The translations under genes and the position numbers were made by a program. The notes beneath the pieces are model-generated. The model did not search any database. It was given only the letters and a program-made list of their open reading frames with translations, and was not told the origin of the DNA. 64,000 nt of DNA from Jiulongibacter sediminis (GTDB taxonomy: Bacteria > Bacteroidota > Bacteroidia > Cytophagales > Spirosomataceae), in assembly GCF_001306455.1 (NCBI RefSeq), contig NZ_LGTQ01000009.1:1-64000 (forward strand). The letters are read 5' to 3'. Positions 17,805 through 26,577 of the stretch are shown here, piece after piece. The stretch's first letter is position 1, and every line of letters starts with the position of its first letter.

Positions 17805-18991
17805 CGTGCCTTATTGGACAGGGTTTCGAACTGTTGATTTTTTGATACTGAAAGCACAATACCGATAGCAATGAATGTGAACAAAATTGAAGTTCCACCT
17901 TTACTGATCAGTGGTAATGTTTGGCCGGTTACCGGACCAAGTCCTACATTGATGAACATATGGGCCAGTGCTTGAAAAACAATGCTGAGAGTAAGACCAA
18001 TACTCAATAAACCACCAAAAGCCTGTGTAGTATTCGCAATATTCTTAAGCCCCCGGGCAAGCAGCCAAAGGTAAAGAAGCATAATAGCGACTCCACCGAC
18101 TAAACCATACTCTTCAATGATGATAGCATAAATAAAATCAGAATAAGCCTCAGCCATTCGGTGCTTGATAGCACTTTTCCCCGGCCCTACGCCAAAAATA
18201 CCACCGCGAGCTACCGCAGCGATGGCCTGATCTTGCTGCATACTTACACTACCGATTTTTCCGCCGATGAGGTCATTTCCGTCGAGATCTTTACCGATGA
18301 AAGATTCAGTGCGGTTGATGATAGTCTCTGTTCTACCGAAATTCTTATTGAAGACAATTTTAGTAAACAAACCTGCACTGAAAGCCAACACGAGACCTAA
18401 TAGGACAGAACCCGTCAGTCGAAGTATGTATTTGCGAGGCACCCGCCCGATAATCATAATCATAAAGCAGGTAAGTCCCAGAATTACCGAAGTTGAGAAG
18501 CTGGATATCGCCAATAAAAAGCAGATAATACCACACCAGATAATGATAGGCCAAAGATGTTTAAACTTATCCATGGTATTTTGCTTTTTGGCCAACATAG
18601 CTGCCAGATTGGTAATCAAAACCAATCTGACCATATCTGAGGTCTGAAATGTAAAACCTAAAAGTGAAATCCAACGCTTGGCTCCTCCTACTTCGTAACC
18701 CATCAAGAGGGTGTAAAGAAGTAGTAGTGGTGACACCCAAAGAAGAACTTTGGCCACCGGGGCTATATTCAGAAAATTGAAACGATGAATGACGTAAGTA
18801 AGAAACAGTCCGGCCAGCACAAAAAATGCATGACGAAACATGATCATTTCGGATGTTCCTGAGCTTCTGTAAGCTAATGCTGAGATAGAGCTGTATACTG
18901 CCGCAATACCGAAGAAAGAAAGGAGAAATGTAATCAACCAAATCTGAGGGTCGCCCTGCAGATGGTCTTTGAGTTTAAAACCAGTCATCAC
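17801..18991 (-). CDS. ftsW: Lipid II polymerase FtsW (SEDS family)
   Basis: A 396-residue membrane protein with about ten transmembrane helices, the septal peptidoglycan glycosyltransferase. SEDS landmarks are GGAKRWISL, FQTSDMVRL (the usual QPSE becomes QTSD), GVGPGKSAIKHRMAEAYSDFIYA and the C-terminal GQTLPLISKGGTS. It is the first gene of the cluster here. murD and murC are not found upstream: the next gene, mscL, belongs to another unit with its own terminator. A promoter is visible at 19058-19087. Confidence 0.95.
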   Translation of the reverse strand: MMTGFKLKDHLQGDPQIWLITFLLSFFGIAAVYSSISALAYRSSGTSEMIMFRHAFFVLAGLFLTYVIHRFNFLNIAPVAKVLLWVSPLLLLYTLLMGYEVGGAKRWISLLGFTFQTSDMVRLVLITNLAAMLAKKQNTMDKFKHLWPIIIWCGIICFLLAISSFSTSVILGLTCFMIMIIGRVPRKYILRLTGSVLLGLVLAFSAGLFTKIVFNKNFGRTETIINRTESFIGKDLDGNDLIGGKIGSVSMQQDQAIAAVARGGIFGVGPGKSAIKHRMAEAYSDFIYAIIIEEYGLVGGVAIMLLYLWLLARGLKNIANTTQAFGGLLSIGLTLSIVFQALAHMFINVGLGPVTGQTLPLISKGGTSILFTFIAIGIVLSVSKNQQFETLSNKAR

Positions 18992-19057
18992 ACGTATTGT
19001 TATTAGGAAGCAATTGATGCTAAGCTACTTACTTATTGGTAAATATTTTAGCATATC

Positions 19058-19087
19058 CAAAAATACATGATCTAAGCCGGCTTCAAA
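19058..19087 (-). promoter_or_regulatory. Promoter of the ftsW-ftsZ cluster
   Basis: Minus strand TTTG (19084-19087), an 18-base spacer and TATTTTTG (19058-19065), leaving a leader of roughly 60 bases before the ftsW ATG. Confidence 0.6.
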
Positions 19088-19120
19088 ACATATTTTTAAG
19101 AAAATTAGAAAGCGGTATAT

Positions 19121-19155
19121 AAAAACAGGGAGATTCGTCAAGAACCTCCCTGTTT
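19121..19155 (-). terminator. Terminator after mscL
   Basis: AAACAGGGAG (19123-19132) and CTCCCTGTTT (19146-19155) form a perfect 10-bp stem. On the minus strand it is followed by five T. It closes the sigma factor/mechanosensitive channel unit and separates it from ftsW. Confidence 0.9.
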
Positions 19156-19180
19156 GAGTTGTATACGTAAGTATGAGCTG

Positions 19181-19588
19181 CTATTTCTTCAAAGCGTCTC
19201 TGATTTCAGTCAATAAATCAATCTCAGTCGGTCCTTTTGGAGCTTCTTCAACCACAGGCTCCGGCTTTTTGGTTTTATTATATGCCTTCACAATTGCAAA
19301 TAGCACTAAGCCAACAGTAATCAAATTAATGATGGCATTAATCCATGCACCATACCGTATAGCATTTTCAGGTTTTTCAACAGTTCCGTCAGCTGCTACT
19401 ACAGCCGGATCAAGCACAACTTTGAGGTCTGCGAAGTCCAAACCACCTGCAAAATGTCCCACAATCGGCATGGCAATGTCTGAAACAAATCCGTTAACAA
19501 CCAGGCCAACAGCCCCAGCAAGAATAACCGCTACGGCAAGGTCTATGACATTGCCGGTCATAATGAACGCTTTAAATTCTTTAAACAT
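19181..19588 (-). CDS. mscL: Large-conductance mechanosensitive channel MscL
   Basis: A 135-residue inner-membrane channel that opens under strong membrane tension and releases solutes on osmotic downshift. TM1 holds GNVIDLAVAVILAGAVG, TM2 is AIINLITVGLVLFAIVKAY, and the C-terminal bundle ends LLTEIRDALKK. The periplasmic loop is long (residues about 45-78). It lies 33 bases after the DUF3078 gene and before a strong terminator, so it is likely the last gene of the unit started by the ECF sigma factor at 22174. Confidence 0.95.
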   Translation of the reverse strand: MFKEFKAFIMTGNVIDLAVAVILAGAVGLVVNGFVSDIAMPIVGHFAGGLDFADLKVVLDPAVVAADGTVEKPENAIRYGAWINAIINLITVGLVLFAIVKAYNKTKKPEPVVEEAPKGPTEIDLLTEIRDALKK

Positions 19589-19621
19589 AATATTGATAAT
19601 TAAGGGTTTGAAAAAAAGGTT

Positions 19622-20527
19622 TTATAAAGCTAATGAGAAGCCGGCTGAAAGCCCCTGACTTATCTGGAATTTCTCGACCTGATCTGCGTCGTAAATTCCA
19701 ATTAGTGAAAAGTTTACATTAAAATACTTCCCGATTTTCGAAGTGGCAATCAGGTTAATGTTATGATCAATAGGCTTGGTTTCAGGAGCATAAGCCAGGA
19801 ACCCCTGATATCTCCATTTCAGGTTGAGGCTCTCTGTTAGGTTTTTATCAAAAGCCGCTACGGCTTGAAGACCCATTTCATTTAGCAGACTTTTTCCACG
19901 TTCCACACCATAAGAGCGGTCAATCCCTTCAACATCTTTGAATGTATTTTCAAAAACGGTTTCATTACCCACAAATGTCTGACGAATGGTAGCACCACCG
20001 AGCTGTACGACAAAATAGTCAATAGGCTTATACTCAACACCTACACCTTCTGAAAGAAATGCGGGAGCAAAGAGATTTGAAATCATATTACCACGGTCAC
20101 CATTATTCTCAAAGTTATAACCTGCAGAGAATTGTGTGAGCAGATTAACACCGGCAAACCAATTAAGTTTAGGAGTAATTGAACTCGCATACTTTGATTC
20201 GGCAAAAAGGCGGTCAACACTCTTACGAAGATCAAGGCCTTTATTTCTTAAGAAACCGTACTGAAATTGGATATCGTTTGTCCAGACTCCCTTGCCTTTG
20301 TGCTTAACAGCAAGGTTGTTAAAGAGGAAGCCAAGAGCAAAATTATTTACGCCGCCACCTTGCCATGGGTCATTAAATGATGCTTGTGAAAAATTAACGG
20401 CCAGCTGTGTGTTTCTATCCCACCAGCCCACACGAAGGGAATCTTCGCGATTTTGAAGTACGACTTCCTGGGCGGAGACTTGATATGCCATCAGGCTGAT
20501 AAAGAGAAAGGAAAACAAACGTTTCAT
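19622..20527 (-). CDS. DUF3078 family outer-membrane protein
   Basis: A 301-residue protein with a signal peptide (MKRLFSFLFISLMAYQVSAQ), followed by alternating amphipathic strands ending in a terminal hydrophobic residue (AGFSLAL), as in outer-membrane beta-barrels. The segment NFSQASFNDPWQGGGVNNFALG is characteristic of the Bacteroidota DUF3078 family. It starts 18 bases after the MscS-like gene, which suggests a role in the same envelope or osmotic response. Molecular function unknown. Confidence 0.82.
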   Translation of the reverse strand: MKRLFSFLFISLMAYQVSAQEVVLQNREDSLRVGWWDRNTQLAVNFSQASFNDPWQGGGVNNFALGFLFNNLAVKHKGKGVWTNDIQFQYGFLRNKGLDLRKSVDRLFAESKYASSITPKLNWFAGVNLLTQFSAGYNFENNGDRGNMISNLFAPAFLSEGVGVEYKPIDYFVVQLGGATIRQTFVGNETVFENTFKDVEGIDRSYGVERGKSLLNEMGLQAVAAFDKNLTESLNLKWRYQGFLAYAPETKPIDHNINLIATSKIGKYFNVNFSLIGIYDADQVEKFQISQGLSAGFSLAL

Positions 20528-20545
20528 AAATAAAAATTATCGGTT

Positions 20546-21376
20546 TTATGATTTGTGAATGATGATTTTTTCAGATTGTAATACTCTTAACGGAAACACG
20601 GTTTCGGTCTCATCACTTTTGAGAGTAATTGAGGTATTATCAACTTTTATAACTTCACCTTTTACCTCTTTAATTTCAAGAATTTGCCCCTCATTATAAC
20701 GGTTTTTTGAATAAAAGGAGCTAATGATATTCAGTAGGATTTCTTTCGAGGCAAAGCCATAACCAATAGAGAAAGAGAGAATTATACCTGCAATAAGAAT
20801 ATTGAAACTACTTTCAAGCAAAGTAGTATTAATGCCGGCCTGACCCAATGCTGCAATGATCACAATAATGATCAGGAAAAAGAAAACGGCCATTCCTATC
20901 AACTTCCCGGAAGCGATATTGAAAGACTCACAAAGGCCTACAACAAACGACTTTACCGCATCAGCCAAAAGAAGACCAGCAAGTATCATAATGGCCGCAG
21001 AAATAACCTTAGGGATAAATTCTACCACCATAGCAAACATGTTAGAAATGGCCGGAACCCCCAGTGTATCTGCTGCTGTAATCAGGAAAAACAGGAAGAT
21101 AAAGAAGTAGACGATTTTTGAGACGATCTTGCTGAGCTTGATATCAAGGTCAAACTTTTTAATGGCATCAATCTCATTGATTTTCTCACCAAGTTTATCT
21201 ATTCCTAGTTTTGAGAAGATATTCTTGAGAACTGTACTCGCAATTTTGGCCGTGAGCCAGCCTACCAGAATTACGACTAATGCTCCGATAAAATTTGATG
21301 TAAACTCACTGAAATTTGTAATGAGGTTATCAAAAGTTCTGATTAAAATGTCTTTCAGGTTAGGTAGCTTATTCAT
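20546..21376 (-). CDS. Mechanosensitive ion channel family protein (MscS-like)
   Basis: A 276-residue inner-membrane protein with about five hydrophobic segments (near residues 28-50, 88-108, 125-145, 158-180, 188-208) of the conserved TM-helix repeat type. A short MscS-like beta domain follows: NRYNEGQILEIKEVKGEVIKVD. The conserved pore region FSIGYGFASKEILLNI precedes it. Such channels respond to membrane tension. It overlaps the preceding 67-residue gene by 8 bases and is followed by DUF3078 and mscL, giving two mechanosensitive channels in one apparent operon. Confidence 0.87.
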   Translation of the reverse strand: MNKLPNLKDILIRTFDNLITNFSEFTSNFIGALVVILVGWLTAKIASTVLKNIFSKLGIDKLGEKINEIDAIKKFDLDIKLSKIVSKIVYFFIFLFFLITAADTLGVPAISNMFAMVVEFIPKVISAAIMILAGLLLADAVKSFVVGLCESFNIASGKLIGMAVFFFLIIIVIIAALGQAGINTTLLESSFNILIAGIILSFSIGYGFASKEILLNIISSFYSKNRYNEGQILEIKEVKGEVIKVDNTSITLKSDETETVFPLRVLQSEKIIIHKS

Positions 21377-21572
21377 TTGGAGTCAGGGGTTTACTTGGTT
21401 GTAGTTCTTCCAATAGTTTCATGCCTATGCGGAAAGGCTCTCCCATAAACATATTGGCCATGACCATGGTGTCTCTAATGATGTCAATTTCAGAAACCAA
21501 TTGTTTTTTTACCCGATCTGATCGTTCAAAACGGTCATTGGGGTTTAAATCGAAAACATTGTCTTTTTCCAT
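21369..21572 (-). CDS. Small hypothetical protein coupled to the ECF sigma factor
   Basis: A 67-residue soluble protein without membrane segment or cysteine. It has a charged N-terminus (FDLNPNDRFERSDRVKKQLVSEID) and a methionine-rich middle (TMVMANMFMGE). Its ATG overlaps the sigma-factor stop by one base (TAATG), and its end overlaps the MscS-like gene by 8 bases, so it is a genuine coupled gene. Position suggests a regulator of the sigma factor, but nothing in the sequence resembles a known anti-sigma domain. Confidence 0.65.
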   Translation of the reverse strand: MEKDNVFDLNPNDRFERSDRVKKQLVSEIDIIRDTMVMANMFMGEPFRIGMKLLEELQPSKPLTPNE

Positions 21573-22174
21573 TATTTTCTAAATAAAAGTAATATTTTGA
21601 GTACAAAGAGACTGATAAGAATGACGTGCTCCAGATACAGTTTCTTCATTTTTTCTTTCGTTCTGAGTAACCTCATTTTGGTGGCACTTTCAGAGATTTG
21701 AAATGTTTGAGCAATCTCTTTAATGCTGAACTCATCCTGATATTTCATCAAAAGCATGGCTTTTTCATCAGGAGATATTTCTTCGAGGCTTTTCTGTAAG
21801 CCTTCTTTTTTCATACTCAGGAGCTCGTGATCTACGTTCTCTTCTACAAACTCCATAGGCTCCTCGAGGCTATCCTCCTGTAACCTCTTTTGTTTTCTCA
21901 ACATATCCATACAGTAGTTATATGTTATGGAGTACAGCCAGGTAGAGAATCTTGCACTTTCTTTGAAGGTGCCTATTTTGGTAATCACCTTTAGGAAGAT
22001 ATCATGTGTAAAATCTTCGGCTTTAGCCTGATCTTTTACAAAGGATAAGCACTTGCGGTACACTTTTTCTGAGTACCGCTCATATAACTCTTCAAAATAG
22101 AGGTTTTTCTGTGAGGAAACGTATAGCCTCACAAGTTCTTCATCCTTCAAAGTTCCGGGTTCCTGGTTGTTCAT
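21572..22174 (-). CDS. ECF-type RNA polymerase sigma factor with hydrophobic C-terminal tail
   Basis: A 200-residue sigma-70 family factor of the extracytoplasmic-function group. Region 2 covers about residues 25-95 (AEDFTHDIFLKVITKIGTF, ARFSTWLYSITYNYCMDMLR). Region 4 covers about 125-180 (ISPDEKAMLLMKYQDEFSIKE, SATKMRLLRTKEKMKK). The last 18 residues contain the hydrophobic stretch VILISLFVLKILLLF, long enough to touch or cross the membrane, which is unusual for a sigma factor. It heads an overlapping gene series: 67-residue protein, MscS-like channel, DUF3078, MscL. Autoregulation is likely but I cannot define the promoter. Confidence 0.88.
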   Translation of the reverse strand: MNNQEPGTLKDEELVRLYVSSQKNLYFEELYERYSEKVYRKCLSFVKDQAKAEDFTHDIFLKVITKIGTFKESARFSTWLYSITYNYCMDMLRKQKRLQEDSLEEPMEFVEENVDHELLSMKKEGLQKSLEEISPDEKAMLLMKYQDEFSIKEIAQTFQISESATKMRLLRTKEKMKKLYLEHVILISLFVLKILLLFRK

Positions 22175-22377
22175 TTAAGACAGGATTATGCATAAAAAGT
22201 AACACCACAGTTGAAAAAATATGGTATTTTTTTGGGGTAAAGATCAGAAAAAATATTTCCTAAGAGACAATTGGCCCATAAAATCGGTGATTTGTGATTT
22301 TTAAAATGAGCGAGCAGGTGAGAAACTTAAATGTAGGGAAAGTTTTATCTTTACCCTTTAAGAACAAACCAACAAAC

Positions 22378-22686
22378 ATGACAGCAAAAGAATTTTTAGA
22401 AACTGTGCCACCGAAGGTAAATCCCGAGGAAAATAAAGACTTAAACACCGCTCTTCACTTTGATTTGGAAGATGAGCAATACACTATTACTGTAAAAGAA
22501 GGCGTTGCAGAATTATCTGAGGGCCTGGTAGGGGAGTCAGAGGTTACGCTTAAAGCCAGCCCTGATAATTTTGTAAAGATTGCCTCAGGGGAAATGAACC
22601 CTATGACGGCCATGATGTTCGGGAAGCTAAAAGTATCTAACCCGGGAGCGATGATGAAGTACGCTAAACTACTGGGCTTTATGTAG
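22378..22686 (+). CDS. SCP2 sterol-binding domain protein
   Basis: A 102-residue single SCP2-like domain, a small lipid-binding fold. Landmarks are ALHFDLEDEQYTITVKEG and PDNFVKIASGEMNPMTAMMFGKLK, typical of bacterial SCP2 proteins. ATG at 22378 gives MTAKEFLETVPP. An upstream ATG at 22294 is in frame but adds 28 residues not expected for the family, and TATCTTTA at 22348 looks like a -7 box. It is divergent from the sigma factor and convergent with nuoB. Ligand unknown. Confidence 0.8.
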   Translation: MTAKEFLETVPPKVNPEENKDLNTALHFDLEDEQYTITVKEGVAELSEGLVGESEVTLKASPDNFVKIASGEMNPMTAMMFGKLKVSNPGAMMKYAKLLGFM

Positions 22687-22709
22687 TAGTCGTTGAGATC
22701 AAAGGGAGT

Positions 22710-23222
22710 CTACATCTTAATGGTTTTAAGGCTCTCTTTGGTTTTGATTTTTTCCTGAAGTTTTAATATTCCACCAATTAGGGCCTCAGGTCTTGGAGGG
22801 CAGCCCGGCACATACACATCTACGGGAATAACCCTGTCAACACCTTTCACCACATGGTAGCCATGCTCCCAGTAGGGCCCGCCACAGTTTGAGCAGCTAC
22901 CCATTGAGATTACATATTTAGGATCTGCCATTTGCTCGTAAAGACGTTTGATACGATCTGCCATTTTGAAAGTTACCGTACCGGAAATAATCATCAGGTC
23001 AGCCTGCCTGGGAGAGTTTCTTGGGAATATTCCAAAACGTTCAAGGTCATAATTTGAGGCCATAGAAGCCATCATTTCTATAGCACAACAGGCCAACCCA
23101 AAGCCGAGAGGCCACAGTGAGTTTGCACGGGCCCAATTAGCCAGCTCATCAAGGTTAGTTAGAATAACCTCGCCCCCGCCGTCTTTGATATGTTCGCTTT
23201 TTTCCAGAGACTCGAAACTCAT
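22710..23222 (-). CDS. nuoB: NADH-quinone oxidoreductase subunit B
   Basis: A 170-residue peripheral-arm subunit of complex I holding the N2 iron-sulfur cluster, the last step before quinone. The four ligands are visible: two adjacent cysteines in [11 protein letters not shown], one in [13 protein letters not shown], one in [11 protein letters not shown]. Its ATG overlaps the nuoA stop (ATGA). nuoC does not follow. The next gene is a convergent SCP2-like gene, so nuoAB stand apart from the rest of the complex. Confidence 0.96.
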   Translation of the reverse strand: MSFESLEKSEHIKDGGGEVILTNLDELANWARANSLWPLGFGLACCAIEMMASMASNYDLERFGIFPRNSPRQADLMIISGTVTFKMADRIKRLYEQMADPKYVISMGSCSNCGGPYWEHGYHVVKGVDRVIPVDVYVPGCPPRPEALIGGILKLQEKIKTKESLKTIKM

Positions 23223-23722
23223 GAGTACTTCTTATTAATCTTATCGTAGGCCTCCAGAGGCACTTCAGCCTTAAAGTTACTTTCTATCTGTTCAGATTTT
23301 ATCCAGTCAAGATGCCCCTCTCTCCACGCGTAAACAAGCCCTAGAGCCAAAATGCCAATAAAAACGAACATTTCTGTAATGGCGTACCAGGCCCAATTTC
23401 CATTCGTCTCTTCAATTAGATCGGCGTTGCCAAAAACCGTTCCCCAAGGAAAAAGAAAGACCAGCTCCACCTCAAAAAGAAGGAAAATGAGAGCAATGAT
23501 GTAGAACCGGATATTAAAACTAATAACGGCGTCGCCAGCTGCCTCTTCACCGGACTCGTATGTACTATCTTTTTCAGGATTAGGCTTTGTGGGGCGTAAG
23601 AGCTTGGCAATCATCAGAATGACAGTAAGCATCAGAAAGCCTCCGAGCACGAAGAGAAATATGAAAAAGAAATTTCTGGCCATGAGATACAAACCTACGA
23701 CAGTGTTTTCAAAAAACTGCAC
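23219..23722 (-). CDS. nuoA: NADH-quinone oxidoreductase subunit A
   Basis: A 167-residue membrane subunit of complex I with three helices (about residues 20-42, 74-95, 112-132). The conserved loop and second helix read [20 protein letters not shown] and [14 protein letters not shown], with the functionally important acidic residues. The protein is longer than the usual 120-150 residues at both ends. It is coupled to nuoB by a 4-base overlap; no other complex I gene is adjacent. Confidence 0.95.
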   Translation of the reverse strand: MQFFENTVVGLYLMARNFFFIFLFVLGGFLMLTVILMIAKLLRPTKPNPEKDSTYESGEEAAGDAVISFNIRFYIIALIFLLFEVELVFLFPWGTVFGNADLIEETNGNWAWYAITEMFVFIGILALGLVYAWREGHLDWIKSEQIESNFKAEVPLEAYDKINKKYS

Positions 23723-23841
23723 TTATGTCTCCTTGTTTTGCGACTGATTCCAATATCTTCGTTCTTCAGTGAGTTAGTTTAAGTGTGAGATTTCTCAATA
23801 TCAAAGCATCTTTTTTGCTTTATCAGTCGTAATACTTTTTG

Positions 23842-25086
23842 ATGTTTTTGAAGCCTTCAATTTTTCTTTTCTGTCTTTCTTTTTTGCTTTCTGAAGCTGC
23901 TTGGGCTCAGATCTCTGCAATTCCTGAACCTCAGGTTTGCTATGCTTCAGAAATTGATGTGAATTCGAGCATGATAAGTCGGTCGGGCAGAAATCTCAAA
24001 ACTGAAGCAACAAGTGCCATTGAGGTAACATATACCGATTTCCCGGCTGTGGCGAAAACAGCATTTGAGGAGGCGGCTAAAATCTGGGAGTCAATTCTCA
24101 TTTCAAGACAAACCATCAAAATCAATGCAACCTGGGAAAGCCTGCCCGGTACAACCTTGGCCTATTCAGGAGCTACCCGTATTTTCCGAAATTTTGATAA
24201 TGTACCCTATTTTGATGTATGGTATGTCGTGTCTTTGGCAGAAGCGATTTCAGGGAAAGATTTAAACCCTGGAGAGTTTGATATCAATATCACCCTAAAT
24301 AGTAATATTAACTGGTCATATGCCACCAACGGTACTTCTTTCAGCGGCAAATATGATCTTATGACCATCGCCCTCCATGAAATAGCTCATGGTTTAGGTT
24401 TCTCATCTTCAATGAAACTGATTAATAATGATAGCGAAGGCCAGTGGGGTCAAACGGGCTACCCATATATCTATGATGTTTTTGTTCAGGATAACTCGGC
24501 TCACCAACTGATTAACAAAACTAATTTTGTTAATCCTTCAGCATCTCTAAAAAATGCTATGGAAAGTGGAAGTCTGTTTTTCCAGATTTCCAATGAAAAA
24601 TATGCCAACGATCTGCCTCAGGTGCATTCACCCAGTCCTTTTAAATCGGGTGGCAGTATCTCTCATCTTGATGAACAGAAATATCCTTCCGGCTCAATGC
24701 ATTCACTGATGTCACCAACCGTGCGATCAGGTGAGGTGATTCATGATCCGGGAGAGCTTATCCTGAGCATGATGAACGAAATTGGCTGGCCGGTCAATAA
24801 TCTTGCAAGCTTTACAGTCCTTTCTCAGGAAAAAGAAAGTCCGGTGCTAGTTTACCCTAATCCTATTGCTCAGAGAGTCTCTGTTGCTCTACCAACTGAA
24901 AGCCGGTCTTTTGAGACTACTTTTGAGTTTTTCTCTTCTGCAGGGCAACAGGTAAAAGCAATAATTGAGAATACAATTGAGGTTCCAACAACTGTTTTTG
25001 ACCTCACCGATTTTAATTCCGGAATCTATTTTCTACGCATCAAAACTCCCAAAGGCTTTGTTACAAAGAGGCTGGTGAAGCTTTAG
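23842..25086 (+). CDS. Secreted zinc metalloprotease with type IX sorting domain
   Basis: A 414-residue protein exported by Sec (signal peptide through about residue 23, SEAAWAQ) and probably released by the type IX system. The C-terminal 75 residues form a Por-type sorting domain (VLVYPNPIAQRVSV ending GIYFLRIKTP..FVTKRLVKL). HEIAHGLGF (H179, E180, H183) is a zincin site. The residue where metzincins place the third histidine is serine (S189), so the third ligand must lie elsewhere. ATG 23842 is used; a TTG at 23839 is also in frame. The last 26 bases overlap the convergent symporter gene. The natural substrate is unknown. Confidence 0.8.
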   Translation: MFLKPSIFLFCLSFLLSEAAWAQISAIPEPQVCYASEIDVNSSMISRSGRNLKTEATSAIEVTYTDFPAVAKTAFEEAAKIWESILISRQTIKINATWESLPGTTLAYSGATRIFRNFDNVPYFDVWYVVSLAEAISGKDLNPGEFDINITLNSNINWSYATNGTSFSGKYDLMTIALHEIAHGLGFSSSMKLINNDSEGQWGQTGYPYIYDVFVQDNSAHQLINKTNFVNPSASLKNAMESGSLFFQISNEKYANDLPQVHSPSPFKSGGSISHLDEQKYPSGSMHSLMSPTVRSGEVIHDPGELILSMMNEIGWPVNNLASFTVLSQEKESPVLVYPNPIAQRVSVALPTESRSFETTFEFFSSAGQQVKAIIENTIEVPTTVFDLTDFNSGIYFLRIKTPKGFVTKRLVKL

Positions 25087-26545
25087 AGCTTTTGAAAATC
25101 ATCAGGCCAATCATGGTGATCAGTCCATTGAGTAATAAATTCTCAAAGCCGAATTTATACGACGTATAGTTCTCAATCAGATAAACCAGAATGTAGGTCA
25201 AAACCGGAGCAGCAATGCAAATCCACGGTACGGCCTTATCCATCACACCTCTTTTAGTGAAAATGCCGTAAGCAAAAAGCCCCAGAAGTGGCCCGTAGGT
25301 ATAGCTGGCTATTTTGTAAATGGCAGTGATGAGATCAGAGCTGTTGACTGCGTGAAAAAGGAGTATGACCACGAAGAAAACAAAAGAAAAGCCAAGGTGT
25401 GTTCTGTTTTTCAGTTTTAACCTTTCACTTTCTTTTTTCTTCTCTACATTCAGAAAGTCAATACAAAACGCTGTAGTTAGAGCCGTAAGAGCCGAGTCGG
25501 AACTGGCATAGGTAGCCGCTGTAATTCCAATCAAAAAAGTAACAGAAACAATAACTCCGCCTGTACCCAAATCAAAGTTGCCAAAATGTTTCAGAGCCAT
25601 AAGCGGGTAGAAGTCATCTGTTTTGGTGGGTAGCTCAAAGCCGATTTGATCGGCATAAACATACATAAGGGCTCCCAGACCCAGGAAAAGGAGGTTGACA
25701 AACACGAGTACTACGGTAAACCAGAGCATGTTTTTTTGAGCTTCGCCAATATTTTTACAAGTCAGATTTTTCTGCATTAAATCCTGATCCATACCGGTCA
25801 TGACGATGGCAATGAATGCTCCGCTGAAAAAGAGTTTAAAGAAGTTTTTGGCGTCAGCCCAGCCGCCTTCGAAGAAGAATGTTTGTGAATAGGCACTTTC
25901 AGAAATAGTATTCACCATCTCTTTCAGTCCCAGATTCATTTCTTTGCCAATCAGTAAAATGGTGAGAACAACAGCTGAAACCAAAAAGAAGGTTTGCAGC
26001 GTATCGGTGATAACAATGGTTTTTATACCACCTTTAAATGTGTATACATATATGAGACCTATGGTAATCAGCACCGAAAGCCAAAACGGGACTCCCAAAG
26101 GATCATAAATGGCGATTTGTAATACTTGAGCTGCAACATACAGACGAACTGCCGAGCCAAGCGTGCGGCTGAGCAAAAAGTAAGCAGAGGCCGTTTTATA
26201 AGACCACCAGCCAAACCTACTCTCAAAATACCCGTAAATAGAAATGAGATTCATGCGATAATACAGAGGCATGAGTACGGTGGCTATAAACAAATAACCG
26301 AGCGTGAAGCCCAGAACCATTTGAAAGTAGGAGAATGAACTATTTAGAACAGCCCCTGGTACCGAAATAAAGGTAACGCCTGAAATAGATGTGCCTATCA
26401 TTCCAAAGGCTACCAGATACCACGGTACCTGCCTGTCAGCCGTAAAAAAGCTGTTGGTATCAGCTCCCTGAGAGGTTTTTATGGAAATTATAACAAGGAC
26501 AAGAAAGTAAAGAATAAGGATAGTAATCGCTAATCCGGCTGACAT
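25061..26545 (-). CDS. Sodium:solute symporter family protein
   Basis: A 494-residue inner-membrane transporter of the SSS family, with about 13 hydrophobic helices. Recognisable segments are SFFTADRQVPWYLVAFGMIGTS near the N-terminus, the GGIKTIVITDTLQTFFL loop and ITAATYASSDSALTALTTAF. These proteins move sugars, amino acids or other small solutes with sodium, and the substrate cannot be read from sequence. Its 3' end overlaps the convergent protease gene by 26 bases. It is divergent from clpS with a -7-like box TATCTTTG at 26566-26573 on its strand. Confidence 0.9.
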   Translation of the reverse strand: MSAGLAITILILYFLVLVIISIKTSQGADTNSFFTADRQVPWYLVAFGMIGTSISGVTFISVPGAVLNSSFSYFQMVLGFTLGYLFIATVLMPLYYRMNLISIYGYFESRFGWWSYKTASAYFLLSRTLGSAVRLYVAAQVLQIAIYDPLGVPFWLSVLITIGLIYVYTFKGGIKTIVITDTLQTFFLVSAVVLTILLIGKEMNLGLKEMVNTISESAYSQTFFFEGGWADAKNFFKLFFSGAFIAIVMTGMDQDLMQKNLTCKNIGEAQKNMLWFTVVLVFVNLLFLGLGALMYVYADQIGFELPTKTDDFYPLMALKHFGNFDLGTGGVIVSVTFLIGITAATYASSDSALTALTTAFCIDFLNVEKKKESERLKLKNRTHLGFSFVFFVVILLFHAVNSSDLITAIYKIASYTYGPLLGLFAYGIFTKRGVMDKAVPWICIAAPVLTYILVYLIENYTSYKFGFENLLLNGLITMIGLMIFKSSKASPASL

Positions 26546-26565
26546 AAGGTATCATAAATTTGTGC

Positions 26566-26573
26566 CAAAGATA
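26566..26573 (-). promoter_or_regulatory. -7 box of the symporter gene
   Basis: The minus strand reads TATCTTTG, an exact TAnnTTTG match, 20 bases before the ATG at 26545. No -33 partner is evident. Confidence 0.4.
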
Positions 26574-26577
26574 ATGA

